From Marinibacterium profundimaris (GTDB lineage: Bacteria > Pseudomonadota > Alphaproteobacteria > Rhodobacterales > Rhodobacteraceae): a stretch of 64,000 nt of DNA. Below, in pieces: positions 25,257-33,939 of this stretch. The DNA is taken from assembly GCF_002210095.1 (NCBI RefSeq), contig NZ_AQQR01000003.1, forward strand, positions 372,001 to 436,000, given 5' to 3'. The notes below the pieces were generated by a model that did not search any database, had not been told where the DNA came from, and saw nothing but the letters and a program-made list of their open reading frames with translations. Position numbers and translations under genes: made by a program. Each line of letters opens with the position of its first letter. Position 1 is the first letter of the stretch.

Positions 25257-25700
25257 ATGGGCATCAGAAGCACGCTCAGCAACTTGCTGACTTTTGACAT
25301 CACGATCGACAACGGCCCGATTGCGGATGCAATCGGCATCGACTGGTCGATCAACCTCAGCTCGGACCTGGATTTCACCGGACCGAGCGGGTTCTCTTAC
25401 GGCCGCTCCTTCTCGTTCGAGTCGAGCTCGACCGCGCGTGACATCGCCATCGGCGACGCCTTTGCGTTCAACTTCGAAGGCCCGCAGTCCGAAGACGGCT
25501 TCTCCTACTCCCAGCAGTCGCAGTGGGTGAACATGTACGAAAGCTATCGCGGCACCTCGATCGAAAACTATGGCCAGAGCGCTTTCGGGGTCGACAATAC
25601 GCCGGGTCTCCAAGCGCAGTATGCCGAGTATTTCGACAGCACCGTGCTGGGCGCCGACTACCTGCCCCCGATCGAAGTCGGCGAATTCATCCTCGTCTGA
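25257..25700 (+). CDS. Unknown acidic, lysine-free and cysteine-free protein
   Basis: A 147-residue protein I do not recognise. It has about 20 acidic residues, only four arginines and no lysine or cysteine, so it is very acidic. Ser, Phe, Gly, Tyr and Asp dominate, with alternating patterns such as FSYGRSFSFESSS and DAFAFNFEG that suggest beta structure. There is no signal peptide or membrane segment. Translation signals are strong: GGGAGGG four bases before the ATG, and a clean rho-independent terminator follows, so it is a single-gene unit. Lack of lysine and high acidity are typical of secreted or surface proteins. It sits beside polysaccharide genes, but a link is only positional. Confidence 0.75.
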   Translation: MGIRSTLSNLLTFDITIDNGPIADAIGIDWSINLSSDLDFTGPSGFSYGRSFSFESSSTARDIAIGDAFAFNFEGPQSEDGFSYSQQSQWVNMYESYRGTSIENYGQSAFGVDNTPGLQAQYAEYFDSTVLGADYLPPIEVGEFILV

Positions 25701-25743
25701 TACCGTTCGGCACCACATGACCTCTGGGCCCCGGCCCGGGTTG

Positions 25744-25770
25744 GCCGGCCTCTACCGAGGCCGGCTTTTT
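25744..25770 (+). terminator. Rho-independent terminator of the acidic protein gene
   Basis: GCCGGCCTC and GAGGCCGGC pair perfectly (9 bp) across TACC and are followed by five T residues on the plus strand. Confidence 0.9.
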
Positions 25771-25798
25771 CATGTCAGCGCAGCAGCGATCCGGCGCG

Positions 25799-26812
25799 TC
25801 ACTTGCCGTAATAGTCGCGGAACCATGCCACGAACCGGGCGATACCGTCCTTGAAATCGGTCTGCGGCCTGTAGCCCACCAGGTTCTGCAGAAGCGTCGC
25901 ATCCGCCCAGGTGGCCGGCACGTCGCCCTTCTGCATCTCCATGTAGTTGCGGATCGCCGGCTTGCCGATCGCCTCCTCGATCGCGTCAACGAAATCCAGA
26001 AGCTTCACCTTGTCGGAATTGCCGATGTTCACGATCCGGTAGGCCGCGACAGGCGAAAGGCTGTCCCACTCCGGAATGTCCGCGGCGCTGGCAGGGCGCT
26101 CGGGGGGCGCATCGATCAGCAGGCGGATGCCGCGGACCAGATCCTCTACATGAGTGAAGTCACGGTACATTTCCCCGTGGTTGTAGATGTCGATCGGTCG
26201 GTCATCGAGGATCGCGTCGACGAACTTGAACAGCGCCAGGTCCGGCCGCCCCCAGTTGCCGTAGACGGTGAAGAAGCGGAACATCGTCGTCGGAATGCCC
26301 CACAGGTGGGCGTAGCAATGGCCCATCACCTCGTTCGCCTTCTTGGTGGCCGCGTAGATCGTCAGCTGTTCGTCGGCCTTGTCGGTCTCGGCGAAAGGCA
26401 TCTTCTCGTTCGCGCCGTAGACCGAGGAGGTCGAGGCCATCAGCAGATGCTGCACTTCGAGCCGGCGAGCGACCTCCATCACGTTGAAGGTGCCCACGAC
26501 ATTGCTGTCGATATAAGAGCGCGGATTCTCGAGGCTGTAGCGCACCCCGGCCTGCGCAGCGAGATGAACGATCACGTCCGGCTCGAAGGCGTCGGCGGTC
26601 CGGTCGAGAAGCGCCTGGTCTTCCAGCATCCCCTCGGTCGCGGCGAAATGCGGGTTCTGCAGCAACATGGCGTGACGGCGCCGCTTGAGCGCGACGTCGT
26701 AATAATCGGTCATGCCGTCATAGCCATGGACCTGGAACCCCTCGTTCAGCAGGAGCTGGGCAAGATGGTAACCGATGAAGCCGGCAGTGCCGGTGACAAG
26801 GACTTTCCGCAT
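25799..26812 (-). CDS. NAD-dependent sugar epimerase, UDP-glucuronate 4-epimerase-like
   Basis: A 337-residue extended short-chain dehydrogenase. The NAD-binding GTAGFIG is at residues 8-14 and the catalytic YAATK has Tyr153 and Lys157. [15 protein letters not shown] and [13 protein letters not shown] are typical of UDP-glucuronate 4-epimerases (UDP-GlcA to UDP-GalA). The nearby UDP-glucose dehydrogenase on the same strand would make the substrate, so together they give UDP-galacturonate for a surface polysaccharide. UDP-glucose 4-epimerase is a less likely alternative. The gene is monocistronic, with long non-coding DNA upstream. Confidence 0.88.
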   Translation of the reverse strand: MRKVLVTGTAGFIGYHLAQLLLNEGFQVHGYDGMTDYYDVALKRRRHAMLLQNPHFAATEGMLEDQALLDRTADAFEPDVIVHLAAQAGVRYSLENPRSYIDSNVVGTFNVMEVARRLEVQHLLMASTSSVYGANEKMPFAETDKADEQLTIYAATKKANEVMGHCYAHLWGIPTTMFRFFTVYGNWGRPDLALFKFVDAILDDRPIDIYNHGEMYRDFTHVEDLVRGIRLLIDAPPERPASAADIPEWDSLSPVAAYRIVNIGNSDKVKLLDFVDAIEEAIGKPAIRNYMEMQKGDVPATWADATLLQNLVGYRPQTDFKDGIARFVAWFRDYYGK

Positions 26813-27350
26813 GAATTCGACCCGATCTTCTGTCGACCCGTGGGCGGCCAGGAACGTGACGGCGCAGGGCTTTCGACCTTGTGCCGATGATTGCGGCCGC
26901 AGTCCAGTCGAGAGGTCTCCGGCTCCGCCCTGAGACCGCGCACCGGCCGTTCCTTGAGAGCGCCGGGCTGGGTATGAAGATCAGGCCGGGTGGCAAGAGG
27001 AAGCGGTTGGAGCGCTGCGCGGCCATTGGTCGTCAGGATACAGGGCTGGACAAGGCAAAGGGTTCGCCTCACTCAGCCAATTTGCGTCTCTGTTTCGCTT
27101 GCGACCAATGACCGGCGGAGAATTTGGCATTGAGCGCGTTCATAATAAAATCGAAAATCCGGACGCAAACCGGAAACAGAAGGGCGAATTCCAGACCATT
27201 GTATGAGAGAGCAGGAATGTCGCGTCCTTTGCGACTTTCCCGATCCCGGAATGCAGGGCTCTCTTGATACGGGGCTGGAAAACACCCCCCCGATACGTGC
27301 AATTCGAGCCTCAGGGCACTTCAGCCTCGGAAATCAAAGAACCAGGGCGC
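26813..27350. other. Gene-free stretch upstream of the epimerase
   Basis: About 540 bases without a supported gene; presumably the epimerase promoter lies here. The part 27100-27200 is AT-richer than the coding regions. I see no clear hairpin or known element. Confidence 0.5.
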
Positions 27351-27587
27351 TCAGAACACTGCGCGCAGAACCAGGTAAATCACCGTCAGCATGATGACAC
27401 AGGAGCCGATATAGAGCGCATTCTTGAGGATGAGCATGCCCCGGGACAGTTGTTTCCTGTCCTCCCGAACCGGGTCATGTTCGGCGGCCCCACGGTCGAT
27501 ACGGCTTAGGAAGCCCTGCGACCCGCTACCAAAACCTTCGCTTTTGCCGAAATGCGTGAACGCAGTTCTGTTCCAATTGCCCATCAC
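27351..27587 (-). CDS. Small tail-anchored membrane protein of unknown function
   Basis: A predicted 78-residue protein with a polar N-terminal half (about 1-50, rich in Gly, Ser, Arg and Asp) and one C-terminal membrane helix, LYIGSCVIMLTVIYLVLRAVF. GAGG lies nine bases before a GTG at 27587, with an ATG one codon later. The composition contrast between a soluble part and a clean hydrophobic tail is what makes me accept it in an otherwise gene-poor region. No family recognised; proximity to polysaccharide genes is the only context. Confidence 0.5.
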   Translation of the reverse strand: MMGNWNRTAFTHFGKSEGFGSGSQGFLSRIDRGAAEHDPVREDRKQLSRGMLILKNALYIGSCVIMLTVIYLVLRAVF

Positions 27588-28577
27588 TTAAAATTCCCTC
27601 GTCCTCGTCACTTTGCGCCCCCACGCTGCTCGCTCACCCTGCGTCCAAAGCGACATGGCACCGGACAGCCGGTCCTGACCGGGCCGATCCGTACTTATGC
27701 GCGCTTTCGTAAACCAACAGTTAATTTCCGCCGGTCAAGCTGATGTTAAAAAACCGCCCTAAAGTGACCTCGACGATGCAACCATCCCCGCCGCACCCCG
27801 AGTTGGGCAGCTCCGCTCCCCGTAGGTGAGCCAGAAATCTCACTTATGCATTGTGTTGGGAAGATGTCTACAGAGTTCACACCCCCCTACTCTTTTGGGC
27901 AATGCGGGCAATAATTAAGCACGCCCATTAAATGAGCACTGAGTAGTGAACCGAAAGACATTCCGGATGCACGACTGTCAAAGCGGTTCAAGACGCCAAT
28001 TGAGATCCGGGAAACAATTGATTGGCACCGGCTATCCACCTTGATTTCGATGCCGCTCAAGCCGCCGGTCAACGAAAGCTGAAGACCGAGAGAGCGCGGC
28101 GCCCAATCCCGGCGCAGGCCCGTCGCCGCACGATCAGGCGCATCCAACAATGGTCCGGGGCTCGCCACAGGGAAAATTCGCAAGCCAGCCGGGCAGATGC
28201 GGTCATTGGATTGGCCTATTTACCTTTCGGACAGCCGCCTCGGAAGGAACTGTATGATCACGCGGCGCACGCGCTCGGCAGGTCGCGGCAACGCCCGTCG
28301 TGTCCGGCCAAGACGCGCGTCACGCCGGCCCTCGACACCAGGGAACGGGTGTCAATGACCGGCCGAAGATGCGGTCATTGACACCAACTGGAGCCCGCCC
28401 TCACGACGCCGGGCGCATATAAAATAGACAGTCACCGATGAACCCGATCACGACACGGGATGAGGGACGAGTTGACGCAGACCGCTCACGGGCGACCGAT
28501 CTCGATGAACAATCCGCACGGACGGGCTCCCCGCGAATCAGTGAGATTCGATTTCCAGACCGTCCTGAGAAAAGGAA
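27588..28577. other. Gene-free stretch with inverted and direct repeats
   Basis: No gene is supported. It contains the 14-bp inverted repeat at 28348-28385 and a direct repeat of AGATGCGGTCATTG (28195-28208 and 28367-28380). A minus-strand frame at 27887-28183 ending in YCPHCPKE was considered and not accepted. Confidence 0.5.
28348..28385. repeat. 14-bp perfect inverted repeat
   Basis: GGTGTCAATGACCG (28348-28361) and its exact complement CGGTCATTGACACC (28372-28385) flank a 10-base spacer. Part of the right arm recurs as a direct repeat at 28195-28208. No T-run follows, so an operator or element remnant is as likely as a terminator. Confidence 0.6.
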
Positions 28578-28607
28578 ACGCCCCCGAACTCGAAAGTCCG
28601 GGGGCGT
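28578..28607 (-). terminator. Rho-independent terminator of ugd
   Basis: ACGCCCCCG and CGGGGGCGT form a 9-bp stem. On the minus strand it is followed by TTTCCTTTTC. It lies about 45 bases beyond the dehydrogenase stop. Confidence 0.8.
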
Positions 28608-28652
28608 CCAACGTCACTGTCGGGGCATCGGAAGTGCGTCAGATCGCGTAGC

Positions 28653-29966
28653 TCAGAACCCCTGCCGCCCGATCGTTTCATACACTTCGAACCCGGCGCG
28701 CTCGGCATCGGGGCCGCTGTAGATGTTCCGCAGGTCAGCCAGGCGCGGCGTCGCCATGGATCCGGCGATCCGCTTGAGATCGAGAGCGCGGAACTCGTTC
28801 CACTCCGTCAGGATCACCAGCGCATCGGCCCCCTCGACGGCGTCGTAGGGGTCTTCGCGCCAATCCACGCCGGGCAAAAGCTGCTCGCCCTCGCGCCGGC
28901 CCTGGGGGTCGACCACGCGCACCTTGGCGCCACCGCCGACCATTGCCGGCACGATGGTCAGCGCCGGCGCGTCGCGCATGTCATCGGTGTTGGGCTTGAA
29001 GGTCACGCCGAAGACGGCGATCGTCTTGCCGTTGAAGCTGCCGCCGCAAACGTCGATCAGCTTGTCCACCATACGGCGCTTGATCTCGTCGTTGACCTTG
29101 ATGACCGTCTCGACGATCTGGATCGGGGCGGCGAATTCCTGCCCCGTTCGCGCAAGCGCCATGGTGTCCTTCGGAAAGCACGATCCGCCATATCCCGGCC
29201 CGGCATGCAGGAACTTGTTGCCGATCCGCCCGTCGAGGCCGATGCCCTTCGACACTTCCTTCACGTCGGCGCCGACCTTTTCGCAGAGGCGCGCGATCTC
29301 GTTGATGAAGGTGATCTTGGTGGCAAGAAAGGCGTTGGCGGCGTACTTGATCATCTCGGCCGACTCGAGGTCGGTGGTGACGATCGGGAACTCGCGCAGG
29401 AAGAGCGGGCGGTAGATCTCGGACATGACGTCGGCGGCGCGCTCGGTCTCGACACCGACGACAACACGGTCGGGCCGCATGAAATCGTCGATCGCCGCGC
29501 CCTCGCGCAGGAACTCGGGGTTGGACGCCACATCGAAATCGGCATCCGGGTTGGCCGCCTTCATGGTCTCCAGCACCTTGCGGTTGGTCCCCACTGGCAC
29601 GGTCGACTTCGTCACGATCACGGCGTAGCCGGTCAGCGCCTTGGCGATCTCTTCGGCGGCGGCCATCACGTAGGTCAGGTCGGCATGGCCGTCCCCGCGC
29701 CGCGTCGGCGTGCCCACGGCAATAAAGACGGCATCCACGCCATCGACAGCTTTTGCCAGTTCGGTGGTGAAGGTCAGGCGCCCGGCCTCCACATTCTTCG
29801 CCATGAGCAGATCCAGCCCCGGCTCGTAGATCGGAACCTCGCCACGTTCCAGCATGGCAATCTTGTCCGGGTTGAGATCGACGCAGGTCACGTCATGTCC
29901 GAAATCCGAGAAACAAACACCAGAGACAAGGCCGACATAGCCCGTCCCGATCATTGCAATACGCAT
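28653..29966 (-). CDS. ugd: UDP-glucose 6-dehydrogenase
   Basis: A 437-residue UDP-glucose/GDP-mannose dehydrogenase that oxidises UDP-glucose to UDP-glucuronate with two NAD. It starts MRIAMIGTGYVGL with the Rossmann GTGYVG loop. TKSTVPVGT and NPEFLREG follow, and the catalytic cysteine is Cys263 in GYGGSCFPKD. The C-terminal UDP-binding domain contains GVTFKPNTDDMRDAP. This last motif and the overall length fit UDP-glucose rather than GDP-mannose dehydrogenases. The start at 29966 gives the full Rossmann fold; longer frames add random sequence. It feeds the epimerase at 25.8 kb. Confidence 0.94.
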   Translation of the reverse strand: MRIAMIGTGYVGLVSGVCFSDFGHDVTCVDLNPDKIAMLERGEVPIYEPGLDLLMAKNVEAGRLTFTTELAKAVDGVDAVFIAVGTPTRRGDGHADLTYVMAAAEEIAKALTGYAVIVTKSTVPVGTNRKVLETMKAANPDADFDVASNPEFLREGAAIDDFMRPDRVVVGVETERAADVMSEIYRPLFLREFPIVTTDLESAEMIKYAANAFLATKITFINEIARLCEKVGADVKEVSKGIGLDGRIGNKFLHAGPGYGGSCFPKDTMALARTGQEFAAPIQIVETVIKVNDEIKRRMVDKLIDVCGGSFNGKTIAVFGVTFKPNTDDMRDAPALTIVPAMVGGGAKVRVVDPQGRREGEQLLPGVDWREDPYDAVEGADALVILTEWNEFRALDLKRIAGSMATPRLADLRNIYSGPDAERAGFEVYETIGRQGF

Positions 29967-31297
29967 GTGCACCCTGCCTTGCCTTCGAGGAGTGATCCGC
30001 CCCGCCGCCACGGCGGAACGAATGGATTTGACGTGCCGGACCGGGAGATGACCCACAACGGGACAACGGCATTTGCCCCCAGGTCGCACCGGATCAGAGG
30101 TGCGGCTCAGGGCCCGGCGAACCAGCTTCGCGTTCAGGTCCGACCTGCCCTGACAACACGCCAAAGGCAAGTCCGAGGTTGATCGCTCGCCCTCCCAAGT
30201 GCTTGTTCCGGCATAGTGTTGCCCGGAACACTGGCGACAAGAAGCATGCGAGGTCTCTTGGACGGATCCGTTCCGTTCACCGAGTGGTTGTGTGAATTCA
30301 GTGCGCGCTGCTCTCCAGTTCCGGCCAGGAGCCCCAGGATTGTTCGATTCGAGGCGGCCCACGTTGGTCTCGAAGCACCAGCGGCACATCGGGAAGATGC
30401 GCCAGCGCCCTGTTTTCGCCCATCCCAGGCCGGCAGCCAGTTCTTACGAGATGCAGCACGAATCTCCTCCAGTGCGATCAGACCGGGCCAGCCGATGGGC
30501 GCCGGCAGGTTTTCGCCGGCCAAGCGGCGTTCACAGCGCCGACGCGAGACATAGGCAAATTTCACCCGCCACTCCGGTTCTGCATTGCAGCACGATCCAC
30601 GAAGAAATGATGACGCACCGCAGAATTCTTTAGCCAGGTCTGACAGGCTGCGGGCGCCACTCGCCGAATTTCAGGCACGAAAGAAGCTGCGTGCAAAGAC
30701 CGTCCCGCGCGCAGCGCCACCCAAGCCACACCCTTGCCACAAAGGGGTTCCGGGCATTGAGCGGCCCTTCCCCATTGCAACAAGATTGTAAATACCAAGG
30801 GTGTTCCGCTGAAATCGCCGTTAAATTGAGGTTTCTCTGTGGCACCCCAAAACTGCACTCCGACAGATGCGCAAAACAAATCGCACAAAGTTCCCCCAGA
30901 ATTATGGTTAATTGCTGGAAATGCACCCAAGTCTCAAAAAACCAACCGCCTGCAGGCCCTGCCCTTCTCTTCGATCGCTCATGAAGTGAGCATTTGCGCA
31001 ACTTGCAATGGCAACTTGATACTGTAACAGGAACAAAAACTTACATGCCCCCCCTTTCCTGCTTCTGATCGCTCAGGTACCAAGCAATCGAACTCGCAGT
31101 ATGCCCGGAAAGATCTCCTCTGGACCCATGGCAGGACTTTTGTTGCACCGCAGCATTGATTTCGACCGGAGACCGTGTCAGGTTTTTTCAAACGCATACT
31201 TCCGTGGAAGTTGATGAATGGCGCCGGAACGGCAGATTTCCGTTGTAGCATAAATGAATGGAAGGCCTCGTATCCAAGATGGGGCGATGGGTAACTT
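29967..31297. other. Long non-coding stretch between divergent ugd and sugar transferase
   Basis: About 1.3 kb with no gene I can support. The right half (30760-31060) is clearly AT-richer, with tracts such as GTTAAATTGAGG and AAACAAAAAC-like runs. It must contain the promoters of ugd (leftward) and the sugar transferase (rightward). Such long AT-rich control regions are usual for exopolysaccharide genes bound by silencer-type regulators, but I cannot identify a site. Confidence 0.5.
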
Positions 31298-32128
31298 ATG
31301 GCTGCTGATACGACAACGACCGTAATATCGCGAAACGCAGACACGAAGGGACGAGCGGTCAAGCGTACGTCCAGGACCGCGCGGAGCGCAGGATCGGGAG
31401 CAGGTCATACCATGGGCAATGCCAACACCGAGTTTGCTGCAACAGCCAAAGCGCTTGCGATGCTGCGACGCCAGGTTCAGCGGGCGGCCCCGCTGCGCAA
31501 GCAGCAGAACTTCGCCCCCAGCAAGGCATCGAGTGCAGCCAAACGGGCCTTCGACCTCTTTGGCAGCGTTACCGGGATCGTCCTGCTGGCACCGCTTCTG
31601 ATCGGGGCCGCCATCGCCGTAAAGCTGTCCAGCCCGGGTCCGGTGCTGTTCTGTCAGAAGCGCTATGGCAAGGGCGGAGACCTCATCACGGTCTACAAGT
31701 TCCGCACGATGAAGATCGCCACGGGCGATGTGACCGGTGTGAAGCAGACCGTCCGGAACGATCCGCGCATCACGCGCGTCGGCTCCGTCCTGCGCAAGAC
31801 CAGCATCGACGAGCTGCCTCAGCTCTTCAATGTCCTCTTCGGCACCATGTCGATCGTGGGGCCCCGTCCGCATGTGCCCGACATGATTGCCTGCGGCATG
31901 CGCTACGAGGATTTCGACGAGCGCTACATGGACCGCTGCGCCGTGGCGCCCGGCATAACCGGGCTGGCCCAGGTGAACGGCTATCGCGGAGAGACCAATA
32001 CCGAACATGCGGCACGTCGGCGGCTGGAATACGATCTGGAATATATCCGCAATCGCTCGATCTGGATGGACATGAACATCGTGCTCAAGACCGTGAAGAA
32101 CGAGTTCCTGAAGGGCAGCGGGTACTGA
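31298..32128 (+). CDS. Undecaprenyl-phosphate sugar phosphotransferase (ExoY/WcaJ-like)
   Basis: A 276-residue priming glycosyltransferase of the bacterial sugar transferase family. It moves a sugar-1-phosphate from a UDP-sugar to undecaprenyl phosphate in the inner membrane, the first step of exopolysaccharide or O-antigen repeat synthesis. It has a ~75-residue disordered basic N-terminus and one hydrophobic segment (SVTGIVLLAPLLIGAAIAVK, about 90-108). The catalytic domain has VYKFRTMK, LRKTSIDELPQLFNVL, SIVGPRPHVP and PGITGLAQVNGYRG. A shorter start at 31412 is possible. It has no other polysaccharide genes directly downstream, so the assembly genes must be elsewhere. Confidence 0.9.
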   Translation: MAADTTTTVISRNADTKGRAVKRTSRTARSAGSGAGHTMGNANTEFAATAKALAMLRRQVQRAAPLRKQQNFAPSKASSAAKRAFDLFGSVTGIVLLAPLLIGAAIAVKLSSPGPVLFCQKRYGKGGDLITVYKFRTMKIATGDVTGVKQTVRNDPRITRVGSVLRKTSIDELPQLFNVLFGTMSIVGPRPHVPDMIACGMRYEDFDERYMDRCAVAPGITGLAQVNGYRGETNTEHAARRRLEYDLEYIRNRSIWMDMNIVLKTVKNEFLKGSGY

Positions 32129-32550
32129 GCCTCCTTCGTTTCGCGCACATCAGAACATGACGGTTTGATCGGGTCGGCACCACGCCGGCCCGCTTGCTTT
32201 GAAACGGGGGCATGGCCGAGAAATGCTCATTTTTCCGGCATTTGCCAATCTTCGCTCACAACGGCACGTACCGGCGCCCGGACGCCAATGCTGCAATGCA
32301 GCAAGGGCCGCGTAACGCCAAGCGCGCAAGGTGGATCGGGCCGGAAATCGCCCACGAAACCGGCGCATCCCTTTGCACCCGCAGCATAACTTGTGCTTGC
32401 CCCCGCCTCTCCGACCCGTTCTCATACCGCCGGAACCACCGGCTTGACCCATCGTCAAAGCGCATTACATGCGGCTTCCCGAAAGCCGCCGTGCCGGCGC
32501 CAACTGGTTGAAAAACAAAGTCAAACCGAGAACCCAGGGAGATCCATAAC
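32129..32550. other. Control region upstream of the sugar ABC operon
   Basis: About 420 bases without a gene. It carries the palindrome TGCTGCAATGCAGCA at 32289-32303 and a good ribosome binding site (GGGAG) before the binding-protein gene. No regulator gene for the operon is adjacent. Confidence 0.5.
32289..32303. promoter_or_regulatory. Perfect 15-base palindrome, possible operator
   Basis: TGCTGCA-A-TGCAGCA is symmetric around one base and lies 247 bases before the binding-protein start. Sugar ABC operons are often controlled by LacI-type repressors that bind such odd-length dyads, but the distance is large and no repressor gene is nearby. Confidence 0.4.
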
Positions 32551-33906
32551 ATGCATATCCGCCTTTCCAAAGCAGCTGGTCTGCTGACCACGGGCGCCAC
32601 CGCGCTGGCTCTGACGGCGTCGGCAGGCCTTGCGGACATCCGCTTCTGGACGACCGAGGAACAGCCCGATCGCCTGGCCAAGCAACAGGAGATGGCCGAG
32701 GCTTTCGAAGAGGCCAGCGGCATCGCGGTGGAAGTGATTCCCGTCTCCGAGACGGATCTGGGCACGCGCACAACCGCGGCCTACGCGGCCGGCGACCTGC
32801 CCGACGTGATCTATCACACGCTGCAATATGCCCTTCCGTGGTACGAAGCCGGGATCCTGGACGGCGACGCCGCAACCGAGGTGATCGAGGAGCTGGGCGA
32901 AGACACCTATGCCCCGGGCGCGCTGGCCATGGCCGCGACCGAGGATGGCTGGGCCTCGGTCCCGGTGGACGGCTGGACGCAGATGATCGTCTACCGCAAG
33001 GATCTTTTCGAAGAGGCCGGGCTGGAACCGCCGACCACCTATGAAAACGTGCTGACTGCCATCGAGGCGCTGCACAACCCGCCCGAGATGTTCGGCTTTG
33101 TCGCCGCCACCAAGGTGGATGAGAACTTCATGTCCCAGGTGCTGGAGCATGTCTTCCTCGCCAACGGCGCGACCCCGGTCGGCCCCGACGGGTTCACCGG
33201 CTTCGATGAGGCCGCGACAACCGAGGTTCTGGAATTCTACAAGGCCATCGCCGAGGCCTCGCCCCCGGGCGAACTTTACTGGGACCAGTCGCGCACGCTC
33301 TACTTCGCGGGCCAGGCGGCGATGATCATCTGGTCGCCCTTCATCCTCGACGAACTCGCCGGCCTCCGCGACAGCGCCCCGCCGACCATCAACGATGACC
33401 CGACCTCGTCCGAACTCGCCTCGAAGACCGGGATCGTCACCAATTTCGCCGGCCCCTCGAACCCCGACGGCGCCGCATGGGGCGACATCCGCTACTTCGG
33501 CATCACGGCGGACGCGGATACCGACGAGGCGATGGAATTCATCAAGTATTCCATGGGCGACGGCTATACCGCGACGCTGTCGATCGCGCCCGAGGGCAAG
33601 TTCCCGGTGCGCAACGGTACGGCCGACAATCCGACCGAATTCATCGACGCATGGGCGACCCTGCCGATGGGCGTCGACCGCAAGGCGCCGATGGGGGATC
33701 TTTATGCTGCCGAGATGATCGACGAGATCGTCGGCGGCCTGGACGTGGCACAGCGCTGGGGGGTCGAGGACGGCCAGCTGGCGCTTGCGTCGAAGATCAT
33801 CAACTCGGGCGCGATCAACCGGGTCGTGCGCCAGTATATCGACGGAGAAATCGACGCCGCCACCGCGGTGGCGACCATGAACGACGAGCTGTCTTCCATC
33901 CAATAA
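32551..33906 (+). CDS. Sugar ABC transporter, periplasmic binding protein
   Basis: A 451-residue extracellular solute-binding protein (family 1, carbohydrate type). It has a signal peptide (1-28, ending TASAGLA). The mature part starts DIRFWTTEEQPDRL, with the usual two-lobe pattern and many aromatic residues for stacking on sugar rings. The start at 32551 has GGGAG nine bases upstream. It is the first gene of a five-gene operon with two permeases, an MGH1-like hydrolase and an ATPase. The hydrolase suggests that the ligand is glucosylglycerate, mannosylglycerate or a similar small glycoside. Confidence 0.92.
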   Translation: MHIRLSKAAGLLTTGATALALTASAGLADIRFWTTEEQPDRLAKQQEMAEAFEEASGIAVEVIPVSETDLGTRTTAAYAAGDLPDVIYHTLQYALPWYEAGILDGDAATEVIEELGEDTYAPGALAMAATEDGWASVPVDGWTQMIVYRKDLFEEAGLEPPTTYENVLTAIEALHNPPEMFGFVAATKVDENFMSQVLEHVFLANGATPVGPDGFTGFDEAATTEVLEFYKAIAEASPPGELYWDQSRTLYFAGQAAMIIWSPFILDELAGLRDSAPPTINDDPTSSELASKTGIVTNFAGPSNPDGAAWGDIRYFGITADADTDEAMEFIKYSMGDGYTATLSIAPEGKFPVRNGTADNPTEFIDAWATLPMGVDRKAPMGDLYAAEMIDEIVGGLDVAQRWGVEDGQLALASKIINSGAINRVVRQYIDGEIDAATAVATMNDELSSIQ

Positions 33907-33912
33907 GGGATC

Positions 33913-33937
33913 GGCCCGCGCCACCATGGCGCGGGCC
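33913..33937 (+). promoter_or_regulatory. Intercistronic hairpin between binding protein and first permease
   Basis: GGCCCGCGCC and GGCGCGGGCC form a perfect 10-bp stem with an ACCAT loop. It lies between the binding-protein stop and the permease start. Such stems often protect the upstream messenger and lower downstream expression, giving excess binding protein over permease. Confidence 0.7.
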
Positions 33938-33939
33938 AT

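Noticed and set aside
27887-28183. 98-codon minus-strand frame ending in YCPHCPKE
   Set aside because: The ending looks like a zinc-ribbon tail, but there is no ribosome binding site and the first half has chance composition.
30562-30984. Overlapping frames on both strands upstream of the sugar transferase
   Set aside because: No ribosome binding site, mutual overlap and unrelated composition; better explained as control DNA.
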